Below, in pieces: positions 32,684 to 43,508 of a stretch of DNA of 64,000 nt. The first letter of the stretch is position 1. Every line of letters begins with the position of its first letter. The notes below the pieces were generated by a model. That model did not search any database, was not told the DNA's origin, and worked only from the letters and a program-made list of their open reading frames with translations. This DNA is from Flavobacterium sp. (GTDB taxonomy: Bacteria; Bacteroidota; Bacteroidia; Flavobacteriales; Flavobacteriaceae). Both the position numbers and the translations under genes were made by a program. The stretch lies in NCBI GenBank assembly GCA_018883065.1, contig VEQT01000005.1:1-64000 (forward strand), given 5' to 3'.

Positions 32684-34714
32684 TTGAAAAGGATATTTTT
32701 TTTCATTTTATTTCTTTCTTCGATTAGTTGTACTAAAAAAAAAGTACAAAAAACTAATTCAATAAATGAATCATTATCACAAATACAGAATGTAATTGAG
32801 TCTGATTCATTATCAAATGACCAAATGAATGATCTTTATAAGAAGTCATTTACAATTATAAAGAATGAAAATTATTCTTCTTCAAATAAACCATTATTAT
32901 TAAAGTCTATTAAGTTCTATTCTGAACAAAGCGATTGGGAAAATTTAAATAATGTAAATAAGTATTTATTAGATAATTCAATTGTTATAAAAGATACTGC
33001 GACAATAGCACTATGTTTTTTTTATTCAGGAGAACGTTGTTATAATAACGATATTTTAGATAGTGCATTCTATTTTTATTCAAAAGCGGAGAAACTTTTA
33101 TCAAAAAATTTGAGTTCCAAAATTCGACCAACTATTTTTTTAAACAAATCCACCATTCAGTTAAATATTAATGACTTCTCTGGTGCAGAATATTATGCAT
33201 CTAAAGCTTTAAAGAGCTATAGAATTGATAGTGATTACCTTGGACAATACGATTCATATACTAACTTAGGGATTGCATCTTTTGGTAAGGAAAATTTTAT
33301 TAAAGCAATTGAATATCATCGTAAAGCATTAGATATTTCAATAAAAAATGATATAAATAAAGATTTTTTTTTAAAGGAAATTTCAAGAAATAATATTGGT
33401 AATTGTTATCAAAATAATGAAGATTATAGAAAAGCAATTGTAGAATTTGAGTTAGCTCTACAGAATAAAAGTTTAGTAACTTTAAAACCTAGTTTGTATG
33501 CTACTCTTATTGACAACGTTGCCTATTCAAAATTTAAAATATCAAACGACCCAGGAACTGTCAAGTTATTTTTAAAATCTTTAAAAATACGTGATAGTTT
33601 GAAATTAACTTCTAGAGTTATTTTGAGTAAGTTGCATTTATCGGAATATTATCTAATTAATTTTGATACTATTACTTCTCAAAAGTATGCAAATGAAGCT
33701 CTCTCGCTTGCAAAACAAACAAATATTCCTAATGATTTACTAACTTCCTTAAAACAATTGTCTTTAGTTGAGCATAAAAATGCAGCGAAATATTCCAAAG
33801 AATACATTAAGATTAGTGACAGCATTCAATTGGAGGAGCGAAAATCTAAGGATAAATTTGCACGGATTGCTTTTGAAACGGATGAAATTATATTAGAAAA
33901 AGACAAATTAGCCGAGCAAAATCGCAGCTTACTTTACTTTTTTGTGGGTACACTATTTGTAGGAGTTTTATTATTTGTGATCCGTACCCAACGGGCCAAA
34001 AATATGGAATTGATTTTAAAACAACAGCAGCAAAAAGCCAATGAGGACATCTATAATTTAATGATTTCTCAACAAGCCACTATAGAAGAAAGTAGAGAAA
34101 AAGAAAAGAAACGCATTGCGCAAGAATTGCATGACGGGGTTTTGGGCAGGTTATTTGGTGCCCGTCTTAATTTAGACAGTTTAAACCGATTTACGGATGA
34201 TGATTCAATTAATAGTCGGTTTAATTACCTTAACGAATTAAAAAACATTGAACAAGATATTCGCGAGATATCACACGACTTGAATCGTGAAAAATATGTT
34301 TTAATCAATAATTTTGTTGCCATTGTAACCAATTTAATTGAAGAACAAAAAAATTCCTTTAGCGCTCAAGTTAATTTTACTATTGATGAAAAAATTAAGT
34401 GGGATCGGGTAGCCAATACCACTAAAATAAATTTGTATCGCATGCTTCAAGAAGCGCTTCAAAACTGCAATAAATATGCAATCGCGACTAGAATTGAAGT
34501 TGTTTTTGAATTAATCCAAGACAGTATTCAATTGACTATTTCAGATAACGGAACCGGTTTTGATGCCAAATCAAAGAAAAAGGGAATTGGATTGCAAAAT
34601 ATGGTTTCTAGAACAAATGAATGCAAAGGAAAATTAGACGTTGATTCGACTAAAGGACTTGGCACAACCATTAAAATTTTAATTCCACTAACTGAAAATA
34701 CCGAGAGCAACTGA
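32684..34714 (+). CDS. TPR-containing sensor histidine kinase (HPK7/HisKA_3 type), paralog 1
   Basis: N-terminal signal sequence (FFFILFLSSISC), TPR-like region, TM LLYFFVGTLFVGVLLFVI, H-box KRIAQELHDGVLGRLFG, N/G boxes EALQNCNKYA and DNGTGF; TTG start. Confidence 0.88.
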   Translation: MKRIFFFILFLSSISCTKKKVQKTNSINESLSQIQNVIESDSLSNDQMNDLYKKSFTIIKNENYSSSNKPLLLKSIKFYSEQSDWENLNNVNKYLLDNSIVIKDTATIALCFFYSGERCYNNDILDSAFYFYSKAEKLLSKNLSSKIRPTIFLNKSTIQLNINDFSGAEYYASKALKSYRIDSDYLGQYDSYTNLGIASFGKENFIKAIEYHRKALDISIKNDINKDFFLKEISRNNIGNCYQNNEDYRKAIVEFELALQNKSLVTLKPSLYATLIDNVAYSKFKISNDPGTVKLFLKSLKIRDSLKLTSRVILSKLHLSEYYLINFDTITSQKYANEALSLAKQTNIPNDLLTSLKQLSLVEHKNAAKYSKEYIKISDSIQLEERKSKDKFARIAFETDEIILEKDKLAEQNRSLLYFFVGTLFVGVLLFVIRTQRAKNMELILKQQQQKANEDIYNLMISQQATIEESREKEKKRIAQELHDGVLGRLFGARLNLDSLNRFTDDDSINSRFNYLNELKNIEQDIREISHDLNREKYVLINNFVAIVTNLIEEQKNSFSAQVNFTIDEKIKWDRVANTTKINLYRMLQEALQNCNKYAIATRIEVVFELIQDSIQLTISDNGTGFDAKSKKKGIGLQNMVSRTNECKGKLDVDSTKGLGTTIKILIPLTENTESN

Positions 34715-35376
34715 TGAGCAAGGAATTACATTTTTTATTTGTAGATGATCACCCCACCATTATTGAGGGGTATAAAAGCATGTTGTATGAGCGATATTCA
34801 ACCGAACAAGTGCACGTGCATGCCGCATTTTCAAGCGAAATGGCCTATGAGAAACTGTTTACTAGCAACCGAGTTTTTGACATAGTTATTTTAGATATAG
34901 GTTTACCTCCTTTTCATGAAAAGCGAATTCAATCAGGAGAGGACCTTGCTTTTTTGATTCAAAAACAGTTCCCTACAACCAAAATTCTCATATCAACTTC
35001 CCACTTAGAGGCATTTATTTTATACAATATTGTAAAAAAAGTAAATCCTGATGGCATGATGATTAAAAGCGATTTTAAATCGTCAGAATTTATTTTGGCA
35101 ATAGAAAAAGTGCTTGCTGGACATCAATATTATAGTCAAACCGTTCGGAATGCAGTTAGAGAAGTGGCCGATCAGCAAGATGCATTGGATGCTATTGATC
35201 GTAGAATTGTATCGTTGCTGTCAAAAGGCATTAAAACCAAAAGTATTCCTTCGCATATAGGCATTTCATTAAGCGCGGTAGACAAACGCAAGGCACAAAT
35301 CAAAGATTTCTTTAATATTGTGAAAGGCACCGATGAAGATATTATTCGTGAAGCGACTAAACGCGGATTGGTGTAA
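34714..35376 (+). CDS. Response regulator, receiver plus NarL/LuxR-like HTH, paralog 1
   Basis: FLFVDDHPTI, VILDIGLPP, MMIKSD; C-terminal LLSKGIKTKSIPSHIGISLSAVDKRKAQIKDFF. Confidence 0.85.
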   Translation: MSKELHFLFVDDHPTIIEGYKSMLYERYSTEQVHVHAAFSSEMAYEKLFTSNRVFDIVILDIGLPPFHEKRIQSGEDLAFLIQKQFPTTKILISTSHLEAFILYNIVKKVNPDGMMIKSDFKSSEFILAIEKVLAGHQYYSQTVRNAVREVADQQDALDAIDRRIVSLLSKGIKTKSIPSHIGISLSAVDKRKAQIKDFFNIVKGTDEDIIREATKRGLV

Positions 35377-35394
35377 TAAAAATTTAACGTTTAC

Positions 35395-35409
35395 TGCAGA
35401 TTTTCTGCA
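35395..35409. promoter_or_regulatory. Inverted repeat upstream of second kinase
   Basis: TGCAGA ttt TCTGCA. Confidence 0.35.
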
Positions 35410-35460
35410 CCGTTTTGTCTAGAAGCCCATTTACTTTTATGCTAAATAAAACAATTGTGT

Positions 35461-37470
35461 ATGAAATGGAGTAGTGTACTATTGGTGTTCATCTTGTTTT
35501 TTGGCTGCACCTACCGAGAAAAAGAAAATACAAATCATGATAAAATATCCGAATTGTTAGTCAAAGCAACTGACCGTAACCTTAATTATAAAGAGCGTAG
35601 AAATATAAGTTTACAAACATTAAAAATCTTAAATGCCCAAAAGAACGATTCAGTTAATAGAGAACAATTAAATAAGTTATCGTATAATTTTATTGTAATA
35701 AATGATTGGAATAATTTTCTAATATCCAACAAAATAGCATTTGAAAGAGCTTTTAATTCAAGTGATTTAATGCAAATTGGATTGTGTAAAAACTATAAAG
35801 GAATTTATTTTGAAAACATTAGTAATAATGATTCGGCATATTATTACTATTTGAAATCTGAAAAAATATTTAAAAAAATTAATGCTCTTAGAGAATTATG
35901 TTCAGTATATCGAGATAAAGCCCAAGTGCAATTTTACATAAATGATTATCTTGGGAGTGAGGAATCATTGGTAGATGCTTTGAAAATAGCAAATACAAAT
36001 AATTTTGTGATAGATCAATATTTGATTTATACATTTTTAGGAATAAACTCAAACGAACTTGGAGATTATTCCATGTCCTTCAATTATCATTTTAAAGCAA
36101 TAAAGCTCATTGAAAATAATCCTGAGTTATTTGATAACACCGATTTAGCGACTTGCTACAACAATATAGGCTACAACTATTTATCGATTTGCAATTACAG
36201 AAACGCAATTAATTTTTTTGATAAAGGGCTAAGGTTAGATAATATTAAAGTCACTTTTCCATATTTGTATTGTAAGTTAATAGAGAACAAAGTCTATTCA
36301 AAATTGAAACTAAATGATTTTGATAATATAGATTCAGATTTAAATATTACTTTGAAAATCAGAGAAAAATACAATGTTCTCAACGGCAAAAATTTCAACA
36401 GGCTCTACCTGTCCTACTATTATGCCGATATGAATGATCTTCCAAAAGCCAATCAATATGCACAAGAGGCGTTGGCCTTATCCAAAAGTTTCAAAGCTCC
36501 CAAAGACCAACTCTTGTGTTTAAAGCAGCTCATAAAAATTAATCCAGAAAAGGCCTTAGCTTATAGTAGTCAATACATTTCACTTACCGATAGCATGCAA
36601 AAAATGGAACGGCAAACCCGAAATAAATTTGCCAAAATTGCTTTTGAAACCGATGAAATCACAAAAGAAAAAGCAGCTGTCGAGGAGCAATATACCCGTA
36701 TTGTATGGGTGTGTTTAATTATTAGCGTCATTTTAATTTTGTTGTTTGTTATAGGAAAACAACTCCTCAAACAAAAAGAATTTCGCTTGCAGCAAGTGCA
36801 ACAACAAACCAATGTTGAAATTTACAATTTGCTTTTGGCGCAACAAAATAAAATTGATAACGCCCGAAATAGCGAAAAAGAACGCATTTCAAAAGACCTT
36901 CACGATGGGGTGCTCAATCGCTTGGCTTCAACACGCATGAATCTCATCTCGCTTATCAGTGCGCCCACGACAGACAATATAAATAAATCAAAAGGATTGA
37001 TTGAAGGTATACAAGAGGTCGAAAAGGAAATTAGAAACATTTCGCATGATTTAAATAAAGACATTCTTATAAAGTCAGTGAGCTTTGTGAATGTAATTAC
37101 CACCTATATGGAGGAACAGTACGAAGCTACACAAATCAAAAATTTCTTGGAATTTGACTCAAAAATAAACTGGGACCTTATTCCCGGCATGGTAAAAATT
37201 CACTTGTACCGTATTGTGCAAGAATCGATGCAAAATATTGCCAAACATGCACACGCTAGTTCCATCATACTTAGTTTTCTGTCTGTAGAGGGAGGCCTTC
37301 GCCTAGAAATTTTTGACGATGGTGTAGGATTTTTGTTAAACAAAAAGAAAAAAGGAATAGGTTTGCAAAACATTTATAGCCGCACTGCTTCGTGCAATGG
37401 AACGGTAATTATTGAATCAAAAAAAGGGATAGGAACAACAATTAAAGTAGTTGTTCCCTACCAAGACTAG
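35461..37470 (+). CDS. TPR-containing sensor histidine kinase (HPK7/HisKA_3 type), paralog 2
   Basis: Lipobox ILFFGC, TPR-like region, TM IVWVCLIISVILILLFVI, H-box ERISKDLHDGVLNRLAS, ESMQNIAKHAHAS, DDGVGF. Confidence 0.88.
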   Translation: MKWSSVLLVFILFFGCTYREKENTNHDKISELLVKATDRNLNYKERRNISLQTLKILNAQKNDSVNREQLNKLSYNFIVINDWNNFLISNKIAFERAFNSSDLMQIGLCKNYKGIYFENISNNDSAYYYYLKSEKIFKKINALRELCSVYRDKAQVQFYINDYLGSEESLVDALKIANTNNFVIDQYLIYTFLGINSNELGDYSMSFNYHFKAIKLIENNPELFDNTDLATCYNNIGYNYLSICNYRNAINFFDKGLRLDNIKVTFPYLYCKLIENKVYSKLKLNDFDNIDSDLNITLKIREKYNVLNGKNFNRLYLSYYYADMNDLPKANQYAQEALALSKSFKAPKDQLLCLKQLIKINPEKALAYSSQYISLTDSMQKMERQTRNKFAKIAFETDEITKEKAAVEEQYTRIVWVCLIISVILILLFVIGKQLLKQKEFRLQQVQQQTNVEIYNLLLAQQNKIDNARNSEKERISKDLHDGVLNRLASTRMNLISLISAPTTDNINKSKGLIEGIQEVEKEIRNISHDLNKDILIKSVSFVNVITTYMEEQYEATQIKNFLEFDSKINWDLIPGMVKIHLYRIVQESMQNIAKHAHASSIILSFLSVEGGLRLEIFDDGVGFLLNKKKKGIGLQNIYSRTASCNGTVIIESKKGIGTTIKVVVPYQD

Positions 37471-37488
37471 GAAACACAAAATAAAATT

Positions 37489-38160
37489 ATGGCACAATTG
37501 GTTCGTGTATTAATGGTTGATGACCATCCGTTTATTATTGAAGCCTATAAAAACGCCATAAAAGGGTATAATACTAAAGGGGCATACGAGTTTACAATTA
37601 CACAAGCCAAAGATTGCAAAACGGGTTATGAAGCCATTGTCAACGAAGCCAATGCGCAGTACGACATTGCTTTTTTTGATTTGAGCATGCCTATCTACGA
37701 AGAAAAAGGAATTCATTCAGGCGAAGACTTAGCCTTGTTAGTCAAAGAACGCATGCCCGCTTGCAAAATTATTTTGCTGACGATGCACTCCGAGATGCTA
37801 AAAATCAATACCATCATTAAAAACATCAACCCCAACGGGCTTGTGATTAAAAACGATTTGACCTTTGATGAATTGTTGTTGGCTTTTGATAAGATCTTAA
37901 AAGATGAAAATTACTACAGCCAAACCGTAGTAAAATTGGTAAGTCAAATCCAGTTTGACTCAAACGAAATGGATGTGTTTGACAAACAACTGTTGTTTCA
38001 TTTATCAAAAGGAGTGCGTATTGCCGAACTGTCTCAATATGTTCCGTTGGCTCCAGCTGCGATAGAAAAACGACTAACCAATCTTAAAGAGGTACTTGAT
38101 ATGAAGCATGCATCCGATACAGAGCTAGTACAAGAAGCCAAAAACAAAGGAATCATTTAA
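37489..38160 (+). CDS. Response regulator, receiver plus HTH, paralog 2
   Basis: VLMVDDHPFII, IAFFDLSMPIYEEKG, LVIKND, C-terminal HTH-like segment. Confidence 0.85.
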   Translation: MAQLVRVLMVDDHPFIIEAYKNAIKGYNTKGAYEFTITQAKDCKTGYEAIVNEANAQYDIAFFDLSMPIYEEKGIHSGEDLALLVKERMPACKIILLTMHSEMLKINTIIKNINPNGLVIKNDLTFDELLLAFDKILKDENYYSQTVVKLVSQIQFDSNEMDVFDKQLLFHLSKGVRIAELSQYVPLAPAAIEKRLTNLKEVLDMKHASDTELVQEAKNKGII

Positions 38161-38162
38161 GT

Positions 38163-39212
38163 TTATTCTTCAGTCAATGCATTCCAGCCTCTGGCTTTCA
38201 ACGGAATTTTGGTATTGGCTCGGGTAATGAGGTGCATGCCTTGGGCGGCTTCAACCATATGCCCAATAATGGTAAAATTGGGATTGCCTTTTAGTTTATC
38301 AAAATCGTCCATTTTTATCGTAAAGAGCAATTCGTAGTCTTCGCCACCATTAATTGCAACGGTTGTACTGTCCAATTGAAATTCTTCGCAAACCGAAATC
38401 AACTGCGGATCCAGTGGCAATTTATCTTCATATAAATTGCAACCCACTTCCGATTGTTTGCACAAATGCATTATCTCGCTCGACAATCCATCAGAAATAT
38501 CAATCATCGAAGTAGGCTTGATTTCAAGGGCGTGCAAAAGGGTGCGCACATCGGTTCTCGCTTCGGGTTTGAGTTGGCGTTCGATAAGGTAAGAATAAGC
38601 TTCTAGATCGGGCTGCGAATTGGGGTTTACATGAAACACTTGTTTTTCGCGCTCCAAGACTTGTAAGCCCATATAGGCCGCGCCCAAATCGCCACTCACC
38701 ACCAAGAGATCATTTACGTTGGCTCCGTTTCGGTATACCAATTCATCAGCCGAAGCTTCACCTATAGCGGTGATGCTCAAGATTAATCCTTTTTGAGACG
38801 AAGTAGTGTCGCCCCCAATTACATCAACTTTATACGCTTTGGCAGCTAAGGCAATTCCGGCATACAATTCCTCCAATGCTTCCAACGGAAATCGATTGGA
38901 AACCGCTACCGAAACCGTAATTTGGGTAGGCTTGGCATTCATGGCACAAATGTCAGAAACATTTACCACCACGGCTTTGTAGCCCAGGTGTTTGAGTGGC
39001 ATATAGGCCAAATCAAAATGCACCCCTTCAATGAGTAAATCGGTAGAGATTGCTGCTTTTTTGTTGGCAAAATCCAATACCGCTGCATCGTCGCCAATGC
39101 CTTTGAGGGTTGACGCTTGCGAAATTTCAAATTGATTTGTCAAGTGTTCAATTAAGCCAAATTCGCCCAATTGTGAAAGGCTGGTGCGTGCCGGTGATTT
39201 ATCTTCTAGCAT
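38163..39212 (-). CDS. thiL: Thiamine-monophosphate kinase
   Basis: GIGDDAAVLDF, STDLLIEGVHFDLAYMPLKHLGYKA, MIDISDGLSSE, INGGEDYELLFT. Confidence 0.95.
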   Translation of the reverse strand: MLEDKSPARTSLSQLGEFGLIEHLTNQFEISQASTLKGIGDDAAVLDFANKKAAISTDLLIEGVHFDLAYMPLKHLGYKAVVVNVSDICAMNAKPTQITVSVAVSNRFPLEALEELYAGIALAAKAYKVDVIGGDTTSSQKGLILSITAIGEASADELVYRNGANVNDLLVVSGDLGAAYMGLQVLEREKQVFHVNPNSQPDLEAYSYLIERQLKPEARTDVRTLLHALEIKPTSMIDISDGLSSEIMHLCKQSEVGCNLYEDKLPLDPQLISVCEEFQLDSTTVAINGGEDYELLFTIKMDDFDKLKGNPNFTIIGHMVEAAQGMHLITRANTKIPLKARGWNALTEE

Positions 39213-39232
39213 GGAAATAGTTGGTAAAAACC

Positions 39233-41029
39233 TTAGTCATTCAATTTCAAAACGGCCATAAACGCTTCTTGCGGAATTTCTACATTCCCCACTTGTCGCA
39301 TGCGTTTTTTTCCTTTTTTCTGTTTTTCGAGCAATTTTCGTTTACGCGAAATATCCCCGCCATAACACTTGGCCGTTACGTCTTTACGTAATGCTTTGAT
39401 AGTTTCTCTGGCAATAATTTTTGCGCCAATGGCAGCTTGAATCGGAATGTCAAATTGTTGTCTTGGAATTAATTCGCGTAGTTTCTCGCACATTTTTTTA
39501 CCAATATTATAGGCGTTGTCTTCGTGAATTAAAGCCGATAAAGCATCCACCGATTGGGCGTTGAGTAGCACATCTAATTTTACCAATTTTGATGTTCGCA
39601 TACCAATTGGCGAATAATCAAATGAGGCATACCCTTTGGAAACCGTTTTCAAGCGGTCATAAAAATCAAATACAATTTCGGCCAAAGGCATATCAAAATT
39701 CAATTCCACGCGCTCGGTGGTGAGATACGTTTGGTTGGTAATCAAGCCTCTTTTTTCGATACAGAGCGACATTACATTGCCCACAAAATCGGCTTTGGTA
39801 ATGATGGTCGCTTTGATAAACGGTTCTTCTACACGGTCCATTCGGGAAGGCTCGGGCAAATCAGAAGGGTTGTTTACCACAAAACCGTTGTCGGGATCTT
39901 TTTTGGTGTAGGCCAAATACGACACGTTGGGAACAGTTGTAATTACGGTCATGTTGAATTCACGTTCCAAGCGCTCTTGGATAATTTCCATGTGCAACAT
40001 ACCCAAGAATCCGCAGCGGAATCCGAAGCCCAATGCAGCCGAACTCTCGGCGGTAAACACCAAGGAAGCGTCGTTGAGTTGTAATTTTTCCATCGAGTTG
40101 CGCAGCTCTTCGTAGTCTTCGGTATCTACCGGATAAATCCCAGCAAACACCATGGGTTTAACATCTTCAAACCCCGTAATCATGTTGGTTGTTGGTGTTT
40201 TGGCGTCGGTAATGGTGTCGCCCACTTTTACTTCTTTGGCCTCTTTGATGCCCGAAATCAAGTAGCCCACATCGCCAGCCCCAATTATATTTTTAGGCAC
40301 TTGATTGAGTTTCAACGTGCCTACTTCATCGGCAAAGTATTCATTGCCAGTAGCCATAAATTTAATTTTTTGCCCTTTTTTGATCTCGCCGTTTTTTACA
40401 CGAAAGATTACCTCAATTCCGCGGAAGGGATTATAAACACTATCAAAAATCAACGCTTGCAAGGGCTCTTGCGGATCGCCTTGTGGCGCGGGAATTTTCT
40501 CTATTATGGCGGCCAATATATTTTCAACACCAAATCCGGTTTTGCCCGAGGCGTGGATAATGTCTTCTAGTTTACAACCCAATAAATCAATAATGTCATC
40601 ACTCACTTCTTCGGGATTGGCGCTAGGCAAATCAACTTTATTTAAAACAGGGATTATTTCTAAGTCATTTTCTAAAGCCAAATACAAATTCGAAATAGTT
40701 TGTGCCTGAATACTTTGCGCGGCATCTACAATGAGTAAAGCTCCTTCACAAGCCGCTATGGATCGGGAAACTTCATACGAAAAATCGACGTGCCCGGGGG
40801 TGTCAATTAGATTCAAAATATATTCCTCACCCTTATACGTATATTCCATCTGAATCGCGTGACTTTTAATGGTAATCCCGCGCTCGCGCTCCAAGTCCAT
40901 GTTGTCGAGCAATTGGGCTTTTTCTTCGCGCGCCGATACGGTTTGCGTGGCGCCCAGCAGTCTATCGGCGAGGGTGCTTTTTCCGTGATCAATATGGGCA
41001 ATAATGCAAAAATTTCGAATGTGTTTCAT
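39233..41029 (-). CDS. lepA: Elongation factor 4 (LepA)
   Basis: [37 protein letters not shown]-terminal [25 protein letters not shown]. Confidence 0.97.
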   Translation of the reverse strand: MKHIRNFCIIAHIDHGKSTLADRLLGATQTVSAREEKAQLLDNMDLERERGITIKSHAIQMEYTYKGEEYILNLIDTPGHVDFSYEVSRSIAACEGALLIVDAAQSIQAQTISNLYLALENDLEIIPVLNKVDLPSANPEEVSDDIIDLLGCKLEDIIHASGKTGFGVENILAAIIEKIPAPQGDPQEPLQALIFDSVYNPFRGIEVIFRVKNGEIKKGQKIKFMATGNEYFADEVGTLKLNQVPKNIIGAGDVGYLISGIKEAKEVKVGDTITDAKTPTTNMITGFEDVKPMVFAGIYPVDTEDYEELRNSMEKLQLNDASLVFTAESSAALGFGFRCGFLGMLHMEIIQERLEREFNMTVITTVPNVSYLAYTKKDPDNGFVVNNPSDLPEPSRMDRVEEPFIKATIITKADFVGNVMSLCIEKRGLITNQTYLTTERVELNFDMPLAEIVFDFYDRLKTVSKGYASFDYSPIGMRTSKLVKLDVLLNAQSVDALSALIHEDNAYNIGKKMCEKLRELIPRQQFDIPIQAAIGAKIIARETIKALRKDVTAKCYGGDISRKRKLLEKQKKGKKRMRQVGNVEIPQEAFMAVLKLND

Positions 41030-41044
41030 GAGTGTATGCGTGTG

Positions 41045-41125
41045 TTATTTTGGGCAAATCCCTGCCTTGCAGTTCGGGTCGGGCTTTTCGCATTGCGCGG
41101 CAATTTGCTGCAATCCCTTTTGCAT
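41045..41125. repeat. Flavobacterial dispersed intergenic repeat (fragment)
   Basis: ccctgccttgcagttcgggtcgggcttttcgcattgcgcggcaatttgctgcaatccc; noncoding between divergent lepA and dus. Confidence 0.45.
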
Positions 41126-41226
41126 TTAAGCTGCAAATATAAAGCAAACTTTTCATTAAAAATTTGGTTTTCCCACAGCCCAAAACAAACCGACAAAAAA
41201 GTGTAATTTTGGCGCAAATTTGAACG

Positions 41227-42216
41227 ATGATTAAAATTGGCCCCATAGAACTCCCCGATTTTCCGCTGCTTTTGGCACCCATGGAAGACGTAAGCGATCC
41301 GCCGTTTCGACGCCTGTGCAAAACCCATGGTGCCGATTTGATGTTTAGCGAATTTATTTCCTCTGAGGGGCTCATTCGTGACGCGATCAAAAGCCGTCAA
41401 AAACTCGACATTTTTGATTATGAAAGACCAGTTGGCATTCAAATTTTTGGAGGTGACGAGGAAGCCATGGGCTTATCATCCAAAATTGTGACTACCGTAC
41501 AACCCGATATCATCGACATTAATTTTGGTTGTCCGGTCAAAAAAGTAGTGTGCAAAGGCGCCGGCGCTGCTGTTCTTAAAGATGTTGATTTGATGGTGAA
41601 ACTTACCCAAGCTGTGATCAAAGGAACCAATTTACCCGTTACTGTAAAAACCCGTTTGGGTTGGGACGAAAATTCAATTAACATCGATGAGGTGGCCGAG
41701 CGTTTGCAAGACATTGGTGTGCAAGCTTTGTCCATTCATGGCCGAACGCGCGCTCAATTGTACAAAGGCGAAGCCGATTGGTCGCACATTGCCCGCGTAA
41801 AAAACAACCCGCGCATTACCATGCCTATTTTTGGCAATGGCGATATTGATTCGCCCGAAAAAGCCTTGGAATACAAAAATAAATACGGCGTAGACGGCAT
41901 TATGATAGGTCGTGCCGCGATAGGCTATCCTTGGATTTTTAACGAGATCAAACACTACATGGCCACTGGCGAGCATTTGCCCAAACCCACTATGGCCGAT
42001 CGTGTAGTAGCGGCCAAAAATCACCTAAGCTGGGCCATGGAATGGAAAGGCGAACGATTAGGGATTGTAGAAACCCGCCGACATTACACCAATTATTTTA
42101 AGGGAATCCCCAACTTTAAAGATATTCGTTCGCAGTTGGTCACGGAAGATGAGCCAGCAATTTTATTTGGTTTATTGGATCGTGCGGCCGAAAGCTACCG
42201 CGATTTGGTGTTGTAG
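41227..42216 (+). CDS. dusB: tRNA-dihydrouridine synthase
   Basis: LAPMEDVSDPPFRRLC, DINFGCPVKKVVCKGAGAA, SIHGRTRAQLYKG, GIMIGRAAIGYPWIF. Confidence 0.93.
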   Translation: MIKIGPIELPDFPLLLAPMEDVSDPPFRRLCKTHGADLMFSEFISSEGLIRDAIKSRQKLDIFDYERPVGIQIFGGDEEAMGLSSKIVTTVQPDIIDINFGCPVKKVVCKGAGAAVLKDVDLMVKLTQAVIKGTNLPVTVKTRLGWDENSINIDEVAERLQDIGVQALSIHGRTRAQLYKGEADWSHIARVKNNPRITMPIFGNGDIDSPEKALEYKNKYGVDGIMIGRAAIGYPWIFNEIKHYMATGEHLPKPTMADRVVAAKNHLSWAMEWKGERLGIVETRRHYTNYFKGIPNFKDIRSQLVTEDEPAILFGLLDRAAESYRDLVL

Positions 42217-42219
42217 TCG

Positions 42220-42303
42220 AGTGAGCGGGTGGAGCAGCATCCTTTTGCTAGGCGTTAGCAGGCAAAAGATACCGCGAAAAACGCGACCCAACGGGGCACT
42301 CCC
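42220..42303. repeat. Flavobacterial dispersed intergenic repeat (fragment)
   Basis: gcaaaagataccgcgaaaaacgcgacccaacggggcactccc between convergent genes. Confidence 0.4.
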
Positions 42304-42307
42304 AACT

Positions 42308-43507
42308 TTAATCCAGCATTTTTTTACTCACTCTGCTCGAGGCAATCCAAGAGGCCAATATGCCCAAAATACAGATTGTGGCCATCACTATTGCTGCGTT
42401 TTCAAGTGAACACACCACCGGATAAGCCAGCGTGGGTGTGATCATGATGAGCTCAAAATGCTGTTGAGCCAAGACCAACACTACGCCCAACAACAAACCA
42501 AACAGTCCGCCAAATACACTCAAGAGCGTGCCTTGCCAAAAAAATATGCGCCGCAAATCGCGCACGGGTGTGCCTAAATTGTATAAGGTTTTCAGGTTAT
42601 TTTTCTTGTCGAGGATCATCATAATGAGCGCACCTATGAGGTTAAATAACGCAATAATGATTACTAGTGTAAAAATTAAATAGACGGCTACATTCTCGGT
42701 ATTGAGCATTTTGTATAAGCTGTCGTTGAGTTGCGCTCTATTTTTTACGCGCAAGGGTTCTGGAAAAAGGGCGAGTAGCTGTTTTTTAATTGTGGCTTCG
42801 TCGGCTTGGGCACTCAGTTTTAATTCAATACTGCCAATTTGGTTTGACGGATATTCCAACAAGTTCTGCACCAATTCTAGATTTGCAAACACATATTTTC
42901 CGTCTAAATCTTCGCTAATGGCATATACGCCTACCGGCGCTAGCGTAGTTTTGTTGAATGCTTCGTCGGGATTGTCAATGGCGCCTTTGCCCGGACGCGG
43001 CACAAAAAGTTCGAGTGGATTATTGAAATCATACAGCCCCAAGGATAACTTTTGACACACACCATATCCAACAACTACTTCATTGGTTTGTGGCATTAAC
43101 CAATTGCCTTGATACAATAGCTTTTGTAGCGGAATTACCTGACCAAAACTGGAGTCAACCCCTTTAATATGGGTAACCATTTCTTTCTCATCAAAACGAA
43201 ATAGCACCCGTTCTTCAATGATTTTGCAATAGGAAGAAATGCCCTTAATTTTGGAAAGTTTACGTTCTTGTTGCGGGTTAATGCTAAACGATTTACCAAT
43301 ACTGTTTTCTACTTTAATATCGGGATCAAAGGCGGTACTAAATGACAAGCTAAATTCTTTGAGTCCACTAAACACGGACAATACCACAAAAAGTGCCATA
43401 GAACCGGCTACAATACCCAATGAAGCAATCCGATTAATGATGTTGATTGCTTTGTTTTTGCTGGCGCTGCGCAAATACCGTTTGGCTATGTAAAGGGCAA
43501 AACTCAA
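42308..43507 (-). CDS. FtsX/LolE-type ABC transporter permease
   Basis: IAKRYLRSASKNKAINIINRIASLGIVAGSMALFVVLSVFSGL; FtsX-like TM core. Confidence 0.88.
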   Translation of the reverse strand: MSFALYIAKRYLRSASKNKAINIINRIASLGIVAGSMALFVVLSVFSGLKEFSLSFSTAFDPDIKVENSIGKSFSINPQQERKLSKIKGISSYCKIIEERVLFRFDEKEMVTHIKGVDSSFGQVIPLQKLLYQGNWLMPQTNEVVVGYGVCQKLSLGLYDFNNPLELFVPRPGKGAIDNPDEAFNKTTLAPVGVYAISEDLDGKYVFANLELVQNLLEYPSNQIGSIELKLSAQADEATIKKQLLALFPEPLRVKNRAQLNDSLYKMLNTENVAVYLIFTLVIIIALFNLIGALIMMILDKKNNLKTLYNLGTPVRDLRRIFFWQGTLLSVFGGLFGLLLGVVLVLAQQHFELIMITPTLAYPVVCSLENAAIVMATICILGILASWIASSRVSKKMLD

Positions 43508-43508
43508 C

